Position numbers and translations under genes: made by a program. A stretch of DNA of 36,839 nucleotides, taken from contig NZ_SSBL01000045.1 in assembly GCF_004795105.1 (NCBI RefSeq), positions 1-36,839 on the forward strand. The letters are read 5' to 3'. This document shows, piece after piece, positions 25,738 through 34,189 of the stretch. Numbering within the stretch: position 1 is the first letter of the stretch; each line of letters begins with the position of its first letter. The notes beneath the pieces are model-generated. The model did no database searches and was not told the DNA's origin. It saw only the letters and a list, made by a program, of their open reading frames with translations. Source of the stretch: Streptomyces sp. A0642. GTDB lineage: Bacteria > Actinomycetota > Actinomycetes > Streptomycetales > Streptomycetaceae.

Positions 25738-27033
25738 ATGTATGAGCATCCCGTCATCGCCGTCGTCTACGACCGGGGCTCCGCCTTCCCCCTCGAGATC
25801 GTGGAGGGCCTGGCCGCCTTGGGCACTCCCGTCCTGGCCCTGTGGCCCGGCGACCATGCCGACGAGGTGGCGCCGCTGGCGGAGGAGCTGGCCCCGGTCG
25901 TCCGGCTGGACGCCACGGACCTCGACGCCTCGGCCCGGCTGCTCGCCGCCCATGCCGCGGACGCCATCCTGACCTTCAGCGAATCCAAGCTGTCGGTCAC
26001 CGCCGAGCTCGCCGGGCGGCTCGGCCTGCCCTACCACTCACCGGCCACGGTGGAGCTGCTGCGCGACAAGTACGCCCAGCGCCGCCGGCTGCGGGAGCGG
26101 GGCGCCGACTCCGTACGCTCGTTCGCGGTGCGCCGTCCGGGCGACTGGGCGGCGGCGCTGGCGGCCGTCGGACTGCCCGCGGTGCTCAAGCCGCGGTGTG
26201 GCGAGAGCAGCCGCAGCACCCATCTGGTCGAGGACGCGGACCGGGGCGCCGCCCTGGTCGCGGAGCTCCTGTCCGGGGCTGGCGGGGAGAACGCACTGGT
26301 GCTGGAGGAGTATCTGCGGGGCCGGGACTGCGGCCCGCTGGGCGACCACGTCTCCGTGGAGTCGGCGGTGACCGGGGGCCGGGTCTCGCACTGGGCGGTC
26401 ACCGGGAAGTTCCCGCTGGAACCGCCCTTCCGCGAGGTGGGGCATCTGCGCCCGGCGGCGCTCGCGGATGCGGAACGGGCGGCGGCGCTCGATGTGGTGA
26501 CCTCGGCCCTGCACGCACTGGACATCACCACCGGCATCACCCACACCGAGCTGAAACTGACCGCCGACGGCCCCAGGATCATCGAGGTCAACGGACGGCT
26601 CGGCGGCTTCCAGCCCCAGCTCGCCCGTCTTTCGGGCGACTTCAACCCGGTCACGCTCGCCGGACGGGTGGCACTGGGCGAGGACGTCTCACAGGTGCGG
26701 GCCGACGACCGGCGGGTGGTGTTCGCCCGGGTGGTGCCCATACCGCCCGGCGGCGGCACCTATGTCCGCGTGCACGGGCTGCGCGACGCGCTCGCCGTGG
26801 ACGGTGTGGAGAGGATCGTCATCCCCCACCTGCCCGGAGCCCGGCTGCCGGTCGGCGTGCAGAGCGCCGAACTCGCCTGGGTGGAGGGGACGGCCACCGA
26901 CCACGAATCGATGCAGCAGGTGATCCGGCGAGTGTTCTCGCTCCTCTCGTTCACGGTCACGGACCCGGACGGCCAACAGCGCACCATGACCCCGGAGGAT
27001 CTCGCCGCTCCGGTGCCGGTGCCCGTGGGGTGA
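25738..27033 (+). CDS. ATP-grasp carboxylate-amine ligase
   Basis: The 431-aa ATP-grasp protein has an N-terminal Rossmann-like preATP domain (residues 1-95), the ATP-binding strand AVLKPRCGESS, the LVLEEYLRG segment, and the metal-ligand signature LKLTADGPRIIEVNGRLGG. It resembles enzymes that join an amino group to an acyl-phosphate, such as L-amino acid ligases. It could amidate or couple the lysine-derived diamino acid without a carrier protein. CAAGGA precedes the ATG by seven bases. The following ~100 bases (27034-27137) hold no gene. Confidence 0.85.
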   Translation: MYEHPVIAVVYDRGSAFPLEIVEGLAALGTPVLALWPGDHADEVAPLAEELAPVVRLDATDLDASARLLAAHAADAILTFSESKLSVTAELAGRLGLPYHSPATVELLRDKYAQRRRLRERGADSVRSFAVRRPGDWAAALAAVGLPAVLKPRCGESSRSTHLVEDADRGAALVAELLSGAGGENALVLEEYLRGRDCGPLGDHVSVESAVTGGRVSHWAVTGKFPLEPPFREVGHLRPAALADAERAAALDVVTSALHALDITTGITHTELKLTADGPRIIEVNGRLGGFQPQLARLSGDFNPVTLAGRVALGEDVSQVRADDRRVVFARVVPIPPGGGTYVRVHGLRDALAVDGVERIVIPHLPGARLPVGVQSAELAWVEGTATDHESMQQVIRRVFSLLSFTVTDPDGQQRTMTPEDLAAPVPVPVG

Positions 27034-27137
27034 GACGCCCGAGGGCCTGCCGCACGGGATGCTCCAGCGCCGCTCGAGTGGGGTCGTCCACTGTGGTCAC
27101 CGTTCACGGACCGGAGCCGGAAAAGGGAGTGGCCTGA

Positions 27138-27509
27138 GTGGCAACCGCTGAGATCCGCACCGACATCCCGCAGTTCCTGCCGGTGGCCGGCCACCACCAG
27201 CCGGCCCCCTTCTATCTCACCGCAGACATGTTCGGCGGTGTGCCGGTCCAGGTCGCGGGCGGGCCCGTCGATCACCTGGTGGGCAAGCCCGTCGCCGACC
27301 CGCACCGGCACGAGGTGGCCGAGGTCTACTTCCTCGTCTCACCCCATCCGGGCGGCGCCCGGATCGAGGTGACCGTCGAGGACGAGACACACGAGCTGTC
27401 CTCCCCCGCACTGCTGCACGTGCCGGCCGGCGCCGAGCACCGCTTCGTCACGCTGGAGGCGGAGCCCGGGAGTTACTGCTTCGGCATCCTGCTGGGAGAC
27501 GCCGCATGA
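27138..27509 (+). CDS. Small cupin protein
   Basis: The 123-aa single-domain cupin has motif 1 DPHRHEVAEVYF (HxHx3E) and motif 2 PAGAEHRF, so metal ligands are present. The GTG start at 27138 has AAAAGGGAG nine bases upstream; other nearby starts are closed by a stop. It overlaps the aminotransferase gene by four bases (ATGA). It could be an isomerase, a metal-dependent oxygenase or a binding protein; nothing in the sequence decides. Confidence 0.75.
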   Translation: MATAEIRTDIPQFLPVAGHHQPAPFYLTADMFGGVPVQVAGGPVDHLVGKPVADPHRHEVAEVYFLVSPHPGGARIEVTVEDETHELSSPALLHVPAGAEHRFVTLEAEPGSYCFGILLGDAA

Positions 27510-28534
27510 CGGTCACCGCTGTGCGTACCGGCCCGGTCCGGCTGCATCTGAGCGAGAACGCCCACGGCGCCAGCCCACTGGCGCTGCAGGCCGCGCGCGA
27601 TGCCCTCGACCCGGCTTCCGTCTACCCCGATCCGGCCCGCTCGGCGCCCGTACGGGCCATCGCGGAGCGGCTCGGCGTCGGGGAGCACCAGGTCGCCGTC
27701 GCCAACGGCAGCGACGAACTGGTGCTGCTGTCCGCGCTCGCGCTCGGCGACCGCGACCGTCCCGGCGTCACCACCGCGGGCACCTTCCCCGGCTACCGCG
27801 TCTGCCTGGAGGCCGTGGGGCGCGGCTGCCGGGAGATCCCGCTCGACGGCGTCCAGGTGGACGCCGAAGCCGTCGCCGCCGCGATGGAGCGGGCGGGCAT
27901 CGTCTACATCTGCCACCCCCACAACCCGACCGGCGCCGTTCTGGACCGCGACCGCATGGAGCTGTTGGTCGAACGGGCGGCCGTCACCGGTACCCCCCTC
28001 GTGGTCGACGAGGCGTACCTGGAGTACGCCCCGGCGGGCACGCCCCGGCTCGGCGACTACCTGGGCAGCGGAGCCCCGTTGCTGTCGCTGCGGACGTTCT
28101 CCAAGGCGTACGGGCTGGCCGCCCTGCGGATCGGTTACGCCGTGGGCAGCCCGGAGCTCGTCGCCCGGCTGCGCGAGGTCCAGGGCACGATGCCGTTCAG
28201 CGCGAACGCCGTCGCCCAGGCCGCCGCGGTGGCCGCGCTCGCGGACCGCGGCCATCTGGACGAGGTGCGCCGGCAGAACGCGCTGCAACGGGCCTGGTTC
28301 CGGGGCGAACTGGAACGCAGGGGGCGGCAGTCGCTGCCCTCGGCGACGAACTTCGTGGCCGTACGGGTCCGCGACTCGGCCTCGGCCGAACGGCTGCTGG
28401 AGCGGGACCATGGCATTCTCGTGCGCGATGCCGGACGTTTCGGATGTGCCGGATATCTGCGGGTCTCCCTCGCATCCGCCAAGGATCTGGTCCGGCTGAT
28501 GGACGCCCTCGACCTGATCGACCCTGTCGGCTGA
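27506..28534 (+). CDS. PLP aminotransferase, histidinol-phosphate aminotransferase-like
   Basis: The 342-aa fold-type I aminotransferase has ANGSDELV near the start, the CHPHNPTGAV motif, DEAYLEYAP, and the PLP lysine K200 in TFSKAYGLAALRIGY. It is close in layout to HisC, but a biosynthetic role in this operon is more likely than histidine synthesis. A plausible task is adding or removing an amino group on a keto intermediate of the lysine-derived unit (inference). It starts within the cupin stop. Confidence 0.88.
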   Translation: MTVTAVRTGPVRLHLSENAHGASPLALQAARDALDPASVYPDPARSAPVRAIAERLGVGEHQVAVANGSDELVLLSALALGDRDRPGVTTAGTFPGYRVCLEAVGRGCREIPLDGVQVDAEAVAAAMERAGIVYICHPHNPTGAVLDRDRMELLVERAAVTGTPLVVDEAYLEYAPAGTPRLGDYLGSGAPLLSLRTFSKAYGLAALRIGYAVGSPELVARLREVQGTMPFSANAVAQAAAVAALADRGHLDEVRRQNALQRAWFRGELERRGRQSLPSATNFVAVRVRDSASAERLLERDHGILVRDAGRFGCAGYLRVSLASAKDLVRLMDALDLIDPVG

Positions 28535-28561
28535 CGGGTCGTACACCCCATGGAGAACTCT

Positions 28562-29251
28562 GTGACGCACGAAGTCATCGTCAACGACCGGCAGCAGTAC
28601 GCGCTGTGGCCCACCGGTAACGGTCTGCCCGACGGCTGGCTCCCCACCGGCTGGACCGGCGGCGAGCAGGCCTGTCTGGACCGGATCTCCGAGCTGTGGA
28701 AGGACGGCCGCCCCGCCTCGGTGCGCCGGGCGGTCGCCGAGGACGCCGCCCGCCCCGCCGTGCAGCTGCTGGTGACCCCTCGGCTGTGGCTGCGAGAGGT
28801 ACTGCCCGAGGAGGCCGAGCAGCTCACCGAGGGAGGCACGGCCGGGCTGGAATGGCTGGGCGGCACTCCCAGCGCGGAGACCCGAATCGCGGCGAAGATG
28901 CTCACCCGTGCCGCCGGCGCCGGAGTGCATGTGCCCGGCTGGGGCATGTACCTGCTGCTCCGGGCGGAGGACGCGGTGGTGGTCGGCGCGATGGGCTTCC
29001 ACGGCCCGCCCTCCGACGGCTCGGCGGAGATCGGCTTCGACCTCACCGAGCAGGCCAGGGGCCAGGGTTACGCCACCGAGGCCCTGGGCGAGCTCGCCGC
29101 CTGGGCCCTGCGGCAGAGCGGGCTCTCCGGAGTGCTCGCCACCACCACCGAGGACAACGTCACATCGCAGCGCGTCATGGAACGTGCGGGCTTCGAACTT
29201 CAGCCCGAGCGCGACCAGGAAGGTCTGCTCGTCTACCGGCTCACCCGCTGA
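28562..29251 (+). CDS. MbtH-like domain fused to GNAT acetyltransferase
   Basis: The product is 229 aa from a GTG at 28562 that has GGAGA five bases upstream; an ATG at 28550 would add four residues. Residues about 1-58 are an MbtH-like domain: NDRQQYALWP, then PDGWLPTGWTGG, and ending WKDGRPASVR, matching the conserved N-x-x-x-Q-x-x-x-W-P ... W-x-D-x-R-P pattern. Residues about 70-229 are a GNAT: VTPRLWLREV opening, acetyl-CoA loop ARGQGYATEAL, and TSQRVMERAGFEL. MbtH proteins bind and activate NRPS adenylation domains, so the protein could serve the A domains at 16736 and 34186 while bringing an acyltransferase to the assembly line. MbtH is usually a separate small gene. Confidence 0.88.
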   Translation: MTHEVIVNDRQQYALWPTGNGLPDGWLPTGWTGGEQACLDRISELWKDGRPASVRRAVAEDAARPAVQLLVTPRLWLREVLPEEAEQLTEGGTAGLEWLGGTPSAETRIAAKMLTRAAGAGVHVPGWGMYLLLRAEDAVVVGAMGFHGPPSDGSAEIGFDLTEQARGQGYATEALGELAAWALRQSGLSGVLATTTEDNVTSQRVMERAGFELQPERDQEGLLVYRLTR

Positions 29252-29290
29252 CCGGGTATCCGCCAGTCCGCCCGAGGAATCCCGAGGAAC

Positions 29291-30703
29291 ATGGTGTCCC
29301 GTTCACTCCGTGCCGAGGCCGCCCTTGCTGACAGCCCCGTCGAAAGTCTCCCGCAGCCCTACGCCTACCGCCGCCACGAGGCGGTGGAACCCGACTGGCG
29401 CCGCTTCCCGGGCTGGCGCGATGTCACCGAGCAGGAATGGCGCGACCCCCAGTGGCAGCGCTCGCACTGCGTCAAGGGGGTCCGCGAGCTGCGCGCGGTG
29501 GCGGGACCCGGTCTCGACGACGTGTTCTGCGACGACGTCGAGGCCGACCAGCGCCACCACGCGACGATGTCGATCCTGCTGCCGCCGCACGTCCTGAACA
29601 CGATCGCTCCGCATACCGGGGTGGAGACCGCCGCCTGGTACGAGGACCCGGTACGCCGCTACATGCTGCCGGTCGCCTCCGACCGGCATCCCCTGTGGCC
29701 GAGCCATCCGCTGGCCTCCCGCGACTCGCTGCACGAGGCGGAGATGTGGGCGGTGGAGGGGCTGACCCACCGGTATCCGACCAAGGTGCTCGCCGAACTC
29801 GTGAGCACGTGCCCGCAGTACTGCGGGCACTGTACCCGGATGGATCTCGTCGGCACCTCCACGCCGCAGATCACCAAGTACCGCTTCGTGATGCGCCCCG
29901 CCGACCGGCTGGACCGCATGATCGACTACCTGCGGGCCACCCCGACGGTGCGCGACGTCGTCGTCTCCGGCGGCGACGTGGCCAACGTGCCCTGGCCCAG
30001 GCTCGCGTCGTTCGTCGGCCGGCTCCTGGAGATCGATTCGATCCGGGACATCCGGCTGGCCAGCAAGGGCCTGATCGGGCTGCCGCAGCACTGGCTCGCC
30101 CCGCAGGTCCTGGACGGGGTCGCGAAACTGTCCGCCGACGCCCGCGCGCGGGGGGTGTCGCTGGCCCTGCACACCCACGCCAACGCCGCCCAGCAGGTCA
30201 CCCCGCTGGTCGCGGAGGCGTCCCGGGCCCTGCTCGACGCCGGCCTGCGCGACATACGCAACCAGGGCGTGCTGCTCGACGGGGTCAACGGCACGACCAA
30301 GGGGCTGCTCGACCTGTGCTTCGCGCTGCTCGACTCCGCCGGGATCATGCCCTACTACTTCTATCTCTGCGACATGATCCCCGGCGCCGAGCACTGGCGG
30401 CTGCCGCTGGCGCGCGCCCAGGAACTGCAGCACTCGCTGATGGGCTACCTGCCCGGGTTCGCGACCCCCCGGCTGGTCTGCGACGTGCCGTACGTCGGCA
30501 AGCGCTGGGTGGACCAGGTGAACGGCTACGACCGGGAACGCGGCATATCGTCCTGGACGAAGAACTACCGCACGAGCGTCGACCACGACGACCCGGCGGC
30601 GCTGGAGCGGGTGCACCACTACTACGACCCGGTGCACACGCTGCCCCAGCGGGGCCGGGAGTGGTGGACGAGCGCAGAGACACTGATCGGCGGTGCGTCA
30701 TGA
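29291..30703 (+). CDS. kamA: Lysine 2,3-aminomutase-type radical SAM enzyme
   Basis: The 470-aa KamA-family protein has the radical SAM cluster CPQYCGHC (C174, C178, C181), the VVVSGGDVAN strand, and the LHTHANAAQQVT and NQGVLLDGVNGT segments characteristic of lysine/glutamate 2,3-aminomutases. With PLP it would move the 2-amino group of L-lysine to C3, giving L-beta-lysine. Assignment to lysine rests on the downstream diaminohexanoate dehydrogenase and 5,6-aminomutase. GAGGAA lies four bases before the ATG, and the stop overlaps the next start (ATGA). Confidence 0.9.
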   Translation: MVSRSLRAEAALADSPVESLPQPYAYRRHEAVEPDWRRFPGWRDVTEQEWRDPQWQRSHCVKGVRELRAVAGPGLDDVFCDDVEADQRHHATMSILLPPHVLNTIAPHTGVETAAWYEDPVRRYMLPVASDRHPLWPSHPLASRDSLHEAEMWAVEGLTHRYPTKVLAELVSTCPQYCGHCTRMDLVGTSTPQITKYRFVMRPADRLDRMIDYLRATPTVRDVVVSGGDVANVPWPRLASFVGRLLEIDSIRDIRLASKGLIGLPQHWLAPQVLDGVAKLSADARARGVSLALHTHANAAQQVTPLVAEASRALLDAGLRDIRNQGVLLDGVNGTTKGLLDLCFALLDSAGIMPYYFYLCDMIPGAEHWRLPLARAQELQHSLMGYLPGFATPRLVCDVPYVGKRWVDQVNGYDRERGISSWTKNYRTSVDHDDPAALERVHHYYDPVHTLPQRGREWWTSAETLIGGAS

Positions 30704-31779
30704 TGACCGCACCGGCGGACACCGCGTCCGCGCTGGGTCTGCACCGGGTGCGCGAGCCCAAGGGTGTGCTGCCGCAGGCCGCCCTGCGGCTCGACACCGA
30801 TCCGCGGCCGGCTCCGGACGAGGTCCGTATCGACGTCAGCTGTCTGAATCTGGACGCCGCCTCCTTCCGGCAACTGCGCGAGGAGCACGGCGGGGACGGC
30901 GACGCCGTGCGGGCCGCGGTGTGCGCGCTCGTGCGCGACCGGGGCAAGATGCACAACCCGGTGACCGGGTCCGGCGGCATGCTGATCGGTACCGTCGCCG
31001 AGGTGGGGCCCGCCTCACCGCTGGGTCTGCGCCCCGGCGACCGGGTGGCGACCCTGGTGTCGCTGACCCTGACCCCTCTGGAGATCACGGACGGCCTGCG
31101 CGACTGGGACGGACTGAGCGAACGGGTCCCGGCGCGCGGTCACGCCATCCTGTTCGGCCGCTCCGTCGCCGCTCTGCTGCCGGACGACCTCCCCGACGAA
31201 CTGGCCCTGTCGGTGCTGGACGTGTGCGGGGCCCCGGCGCTGACCACGCGCCTGGTCGCCTCGTACGCGCGACAGGGAACCGCTCCCTCGGTGCTGGTGC
31301 TCGGCGCCGGCGGCAAGTCGGGTTCCCTGTCGCTCGCCGCCGCCCGCCGCGCCGGAGCCGGCCGGATCACCGGGGTGGTGCCCGGCTCCGCCGAGGAGGC
31401 GGCCCTGATTGCCGCCGGCCTCGCCGACGAGGTGGTACGGGCGGACGCCCGGGACGCCGTCGCCCTGCACGCGCTGATCGAGAGCCGCGGCGGCCCCGCC
31501 GATGTGACGATCGTCTGCACCGACGTGGCGGGGTGCGAGCACGCCGCCATCCTGGCCACACGGGACGGCGGCACCGTGGTGTTCTTCTCGATGGCGACGT
31601 CGTTCAGCACCGCCGCGCTCGGCGCCGAGGGGCTGGCCCGCGATGTCACTCTGCTGATCGGCAACGGATACCAGCCCGGCCACAGCGCCCTGGCCCTCGG
31701 GCTCGTGCGCGAGGAACCGGGCGTGCGCGCCCTGTTCGACCGGGTGCAGGCCCCCGCGGGCGACGGAGCCGGGCGGTGA
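30700..31779 (+). CDS. kdd: L-erythro-3,5-diaminohexanoate dehydrogenase
   Basis: The 359-aa medium-chain dehydrogenase-like protein has HRVREPKGVLPQ at the N-terminus, GKMHNPVTGSGGMLIGTV, the Rossmann glycine motif LGAGGKSGSL, and VFFSMATSFSTAALGAEG, all hallmarks of Kdd from lysine-fermenting bacteria. It oxidises the 3-amino carbon of 3,5-diaminohexanoate to give 5-amino-3-oxohexanoate, reversibly with NAD(P). It lies between KamA and the 5,6-aminomutase with four-base overlaps on both sides. The downstream fermentation enzymes Kce and Kal are not in the window, so the keto acid is presumably used for synthesis. Confidence 0.9.
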   Translation: MMTAPADTASALGLHRVREPKGVLPQAALRLDTDPRPAPDEVRIDVSCLNLDAASFRQLREEHGGDGDAVRAAVCALVRDRGKMHNPVTGSGGMLIGTVAEVGPASPLGLRPGDRVATLVSLTLTPLEITDGLRDWDGLSERVPARGHAILFGRSVAALLPDDLPDELALSVLDVCGAPALTTRLVASYARQGTAPSVLVLGAGGKSGSLSLAAARRAGAGRITGVVPGSAEEAALIAAGLADEVVRADARDAVALHALIESRGGPADVTIVCTDVAGCEHAAILATRDGGTVVFFSMATSFSTAALGAEGLARDVTLLIGNGYQPGHSALALGLVREEPGVRALFDRVQAPAGDGAGR

Positions 31780-33359
31780 CCGCCCCCGTGCGGCCCGCCG
31801 AAGGCAAACTGGGCCTCGACCCGGGCACCATAGCCCGCGCCCGTGCGCTGGCCGCCCGGGCCGGCCGCCCCGTCGTCGAGCTCGCCCGCTCCCACACCAC
31901 CGTCTCCGTCGAGCGCGCCACCCTGCGCCTGGCCGGGCTCAACGGCGCCGACTCCGAGGGCATCCCCTGGGTGAACCGGCTCGTCGACACCGTGGCCGAC
32001 TCCGTCGGTCTGGAACACGGCGTCTGCCTGCCGGTCTGGGACGCGCTGCGCACCGGGCCGTACCACGACCTGACCGGTCTGGCGGCCCACGCCACCGCCC
32101 GTACCGTGCGCTTCCGCGTTCCCGAGGGCGAGGACGCCGAGCTGGCGGCCCGCGCGGCACACGACGCGGTCGCCCGGGGCCTGGCCGCCATCGACACCCG
32201 CCGCGCCGAGCGGGAGCGGCTGGTCGGCGACCTGAGCGATCCGCCCTCGCCCTGGCTCTATCTGATCGTGGCGACCGGCGACATCTACGAGGACATCCGG
32301 CAGGCGCAGGCGGCGGCGCGCGGCGGCGCCGATGTGATCGCGGTGATCCGCTCGACGGGCCAGTCGCTGCTGGACTACGTGCCGCAGGGCGCGACCCGCG
32401 AGGGCTACGCCGGCACGTACGCCACCCAGGAGAACTTCCGGCTGATGCGGGCCGCGCTCGACGAGGTATCGGCCGAACTCGGCCGCTACATACGGCTCAC
32501 GAACTACGCGTCCGGCCTGTGCATGCCCGAGATCGCCGCACTGGCCGGTCTCGAACGGCTCGACATGATGCTCAACGACTCGATGTACGGAATCCTCTTC
32601 CGCGACATCAACCCGGTGCGCACCTTCGTCGACCAGCGCTTCTCCCGGCAGCTGCACGCCCGTGCCGGAATCGTCATCAACACCGGCGAGGACAACTACC
32701 TCACGACCGCGGACGCCGTCGACGCCGCCCACACGGTGACGGCGAGTCAGCTCCTGAACGAGTACTTCGCCAAGGAGGCGGGCCTGCCGGACGGGCAGCT
32801 CGGTCTCGGTCACGCCTTCGAGATCGACCCGGACCGGCCGGATTCGTTCCGTCTGGAGCTGGCGCACGCGATGCTGGCCAGGGAGCTGTTCCCCGACGCC
32901 CCGCTGAAGTGGATGCCGCCGACCCGGCACATGACCGGTGACGTCTTCCGCGGCTATCTCCTCAACGGCTTCTTCAACCTCGCGGGCGCGCTGACCGGGC
33001 AGAACATCCTGCTGGTCGGGATGATGACCGAGGCCGTCGTCACACCGTTCCTGTCCGACCGCGACCTGGCGCTGCGCAACGTGCGCTACGTCCTCGGCTC
33101 GGCGGGTTCGCTGGCCGAGGACTTCCGCCCCGCGCCGGGCGGGTTCATCGCGGGCCGCGCCCACCAGGTGCTCGACGAGGCTGTGGACCTGCTGGCGAAC
33201 ATCTGCGACCGGGGGCTGCTGCACGCCATCGGGCAGGGCACGTTCGGCGGGATGCGGCGCCCCCCGGACGGCGGCCGGGGCTCCGACGGCGTCGTGGCGC
33301 GCGCACCCGGCTACCGCAATCCGGCCGCCGACCTCCTGGAAGGAAACAAGGGCGGATGA
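31776..33359 (+). CDS. kamD: Beta-lysine 5,6-aminomutase alpha subunit
   Basis: The 527-aa protein is a full-length KamD: IPWVNRLVDTV near the start, the TIM-barrel strands VIAVIRSTGQSLLDYVPQGAT, and FRLMRAALDEV, INTGEDNYLTTADAV, WMPPTRHMTGD and QNILLVGMMTEAV. The subunit holds the substrate-binding barrel for the adenosylcobalamin/PLP enzyme that shifts the terminal amino group of beta-lysine from C6 to C5. The GTG start at 31776 overlaps the kdd stop. The last ~35 residues (GGRGSDGVVARAPGYRNPA) match the family's C-terminus. Confidence 0.92.
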   Translation: MTAPVRPAEGKLGLDPGTIARARALAARAGRPVVELARSHTTVSVERATLRLAGLNGADSEGIPWVNRLVDTVADSVGLEHGVCLPVWDALRTGPYHDLTGLAAHATARTVRFRVPEGEDAELAARAAHDAVARGLAAIDTRRAERERLVGDLSDPPSPWLYLIVATGDIYEDIRQAQAAARGGADVIAVIRSTGQSLLDYVPQGATREGYAGTYATQENFRLMRAALDEVSAELGRYIRLTNYASGLCMPEIAALAGLERLDMMLNDSMYGILFRDINPVRTFVDQRFSRQLHARAGIVINTGEDNYLTTADAVDAAHTVTASQLLNEYFAKEAGLPDGQLGLGHAFEIDPDRPDSFRLELAHAMLARELFPDAPLKWMPPTRHMTGDVFRGYLLNGFFNLAGALTGQNILLVGMMTEAVVTPFLSDRDLALRNVRYVLGSAGSLAEDFRPAPGGFIAGRAHQVLDEAVDLLANICDRGLLHAIGQGTFGGMRRPPDGGRGSDGVVARAPGYRNPAADLLEGNKGG

Positions 33360-34189
33360 GCATCGATCCCAGCAACACCGCGTCCCCGTACGGCGACACG
33401 CGGCACGGCGGCGAGGTCCGCCCGTACGGCGACACCACCGATGACGGCATGGTGCAGCTCTCCTACACCCTGCCGCTGCCGCACGGCCCGCTCGCCGAGG
33501 GCGCCGCGCTGCAACTGGCCCGCCGCATGGGCCTGGAGCGCCCGATGATCGTGCACAGCAAGGCGGTCGGCGGCACCGACTTCAGCTTCTTCGTCGTGTA
33601 CGGAGCCGTGACGCACTCCGTGGACCTCGACCGGATCGTGATCACCGAGCGCGGCTACCCCCTGCTGGCGGCCAAGGACGCCGACGCGGCGGTGCGGGAC
33701 AGGCTCGGCCGCAAAATCGTGGTCCTCGGCGCCTGCATCGGAACGGACGCGCACACCGTGGGGATCGACGCGATTCTCAACATCAAGGGCTTCGCCGGCG
33801 AGAAGGGCCTGGAGTACTACAAGCAGATGCGGGTCCTGAATTTGGGCGCACAGGTCCCGGTCGGTGATCTGGTGCGCCGGGCCCGCTCGGAGCGTGCCGA
33901 CGCCGTCCTCGTCTCCCAGGCCGTCACCCAGCGGGACGCCCATCTCACCAACGTCCGGGAACTCAGCGCCGAACTGCGCGCCGAATTCGCCGAGCACGAA
34001 CGGCCGCTGCTGGTGGTCGGCGGTCCCCGCTTCGATCCGGATGCGGCAGCGACACTGGGCGCGGACCGGGTCTTCGGCCGGGGCACCACGCCGGGTGACG
34101 TCGCCAGCTACCTGGTGCACGCCCTGGCACCGGCTCCCGCCGAGTCCGCGGCCGCCGAGTCCGCGGCCGTTCTGCAGGACGTCCGATGA
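33356..34189 (+). CDS. kamE: Beta-lysine 5,6-aminomutase beta subunit
   Basis: The 277-aa KamE protein carries a cobalamin-binding Rossmann domain with the D-x-H-x-x-G motif in GTDAHTVGID (D131, H133), followed by NIKGFAGEKGLEYY, LNLGAQVP and VSQAVTQRDAHLTNV. It partners KamD in the 5,6-aminomutase. The N-terminus has a short internal repeat, PYGDT, encoded by a 15-base direct repeat at 33385-33399 and 33421-33435, and the C-terminus ends in ESAAAESAA. Four-base overlaps join it to kamD and to the adenylation-domain gene. Confidence 0.92.
   Translation: MSIDPSNTASPYGDTRHGGEVRPYGDTTDDGMVQLSYTLPLPHGPLAEGAALQLARRMGLERPMIVHSKAVGGTDFSFFVVYGAVTHSVDLDRIVITERGYPLLAAKDADAAVRDRLGRKIVVLGACIGTDAHTVGIDAILNIKGFAGEKGLEYYKQMRVLNLGAQVPVGDLVRRARSERADAVLVSQAVTQRDAHLTNVRELSAELRAEFAEHERPLLVVGGPRFDPDAAATLGADRVFGRGTTPGDVASYLVHALAPAPAESAAAESAAVLQDVR

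Noticed and set aside
27506..28534. Histidinol-phosphate aminotransferase of the histidine pathway
   Set aside because: It is embedded by four-base overlap in a biosynthetic operon with no other his genes.
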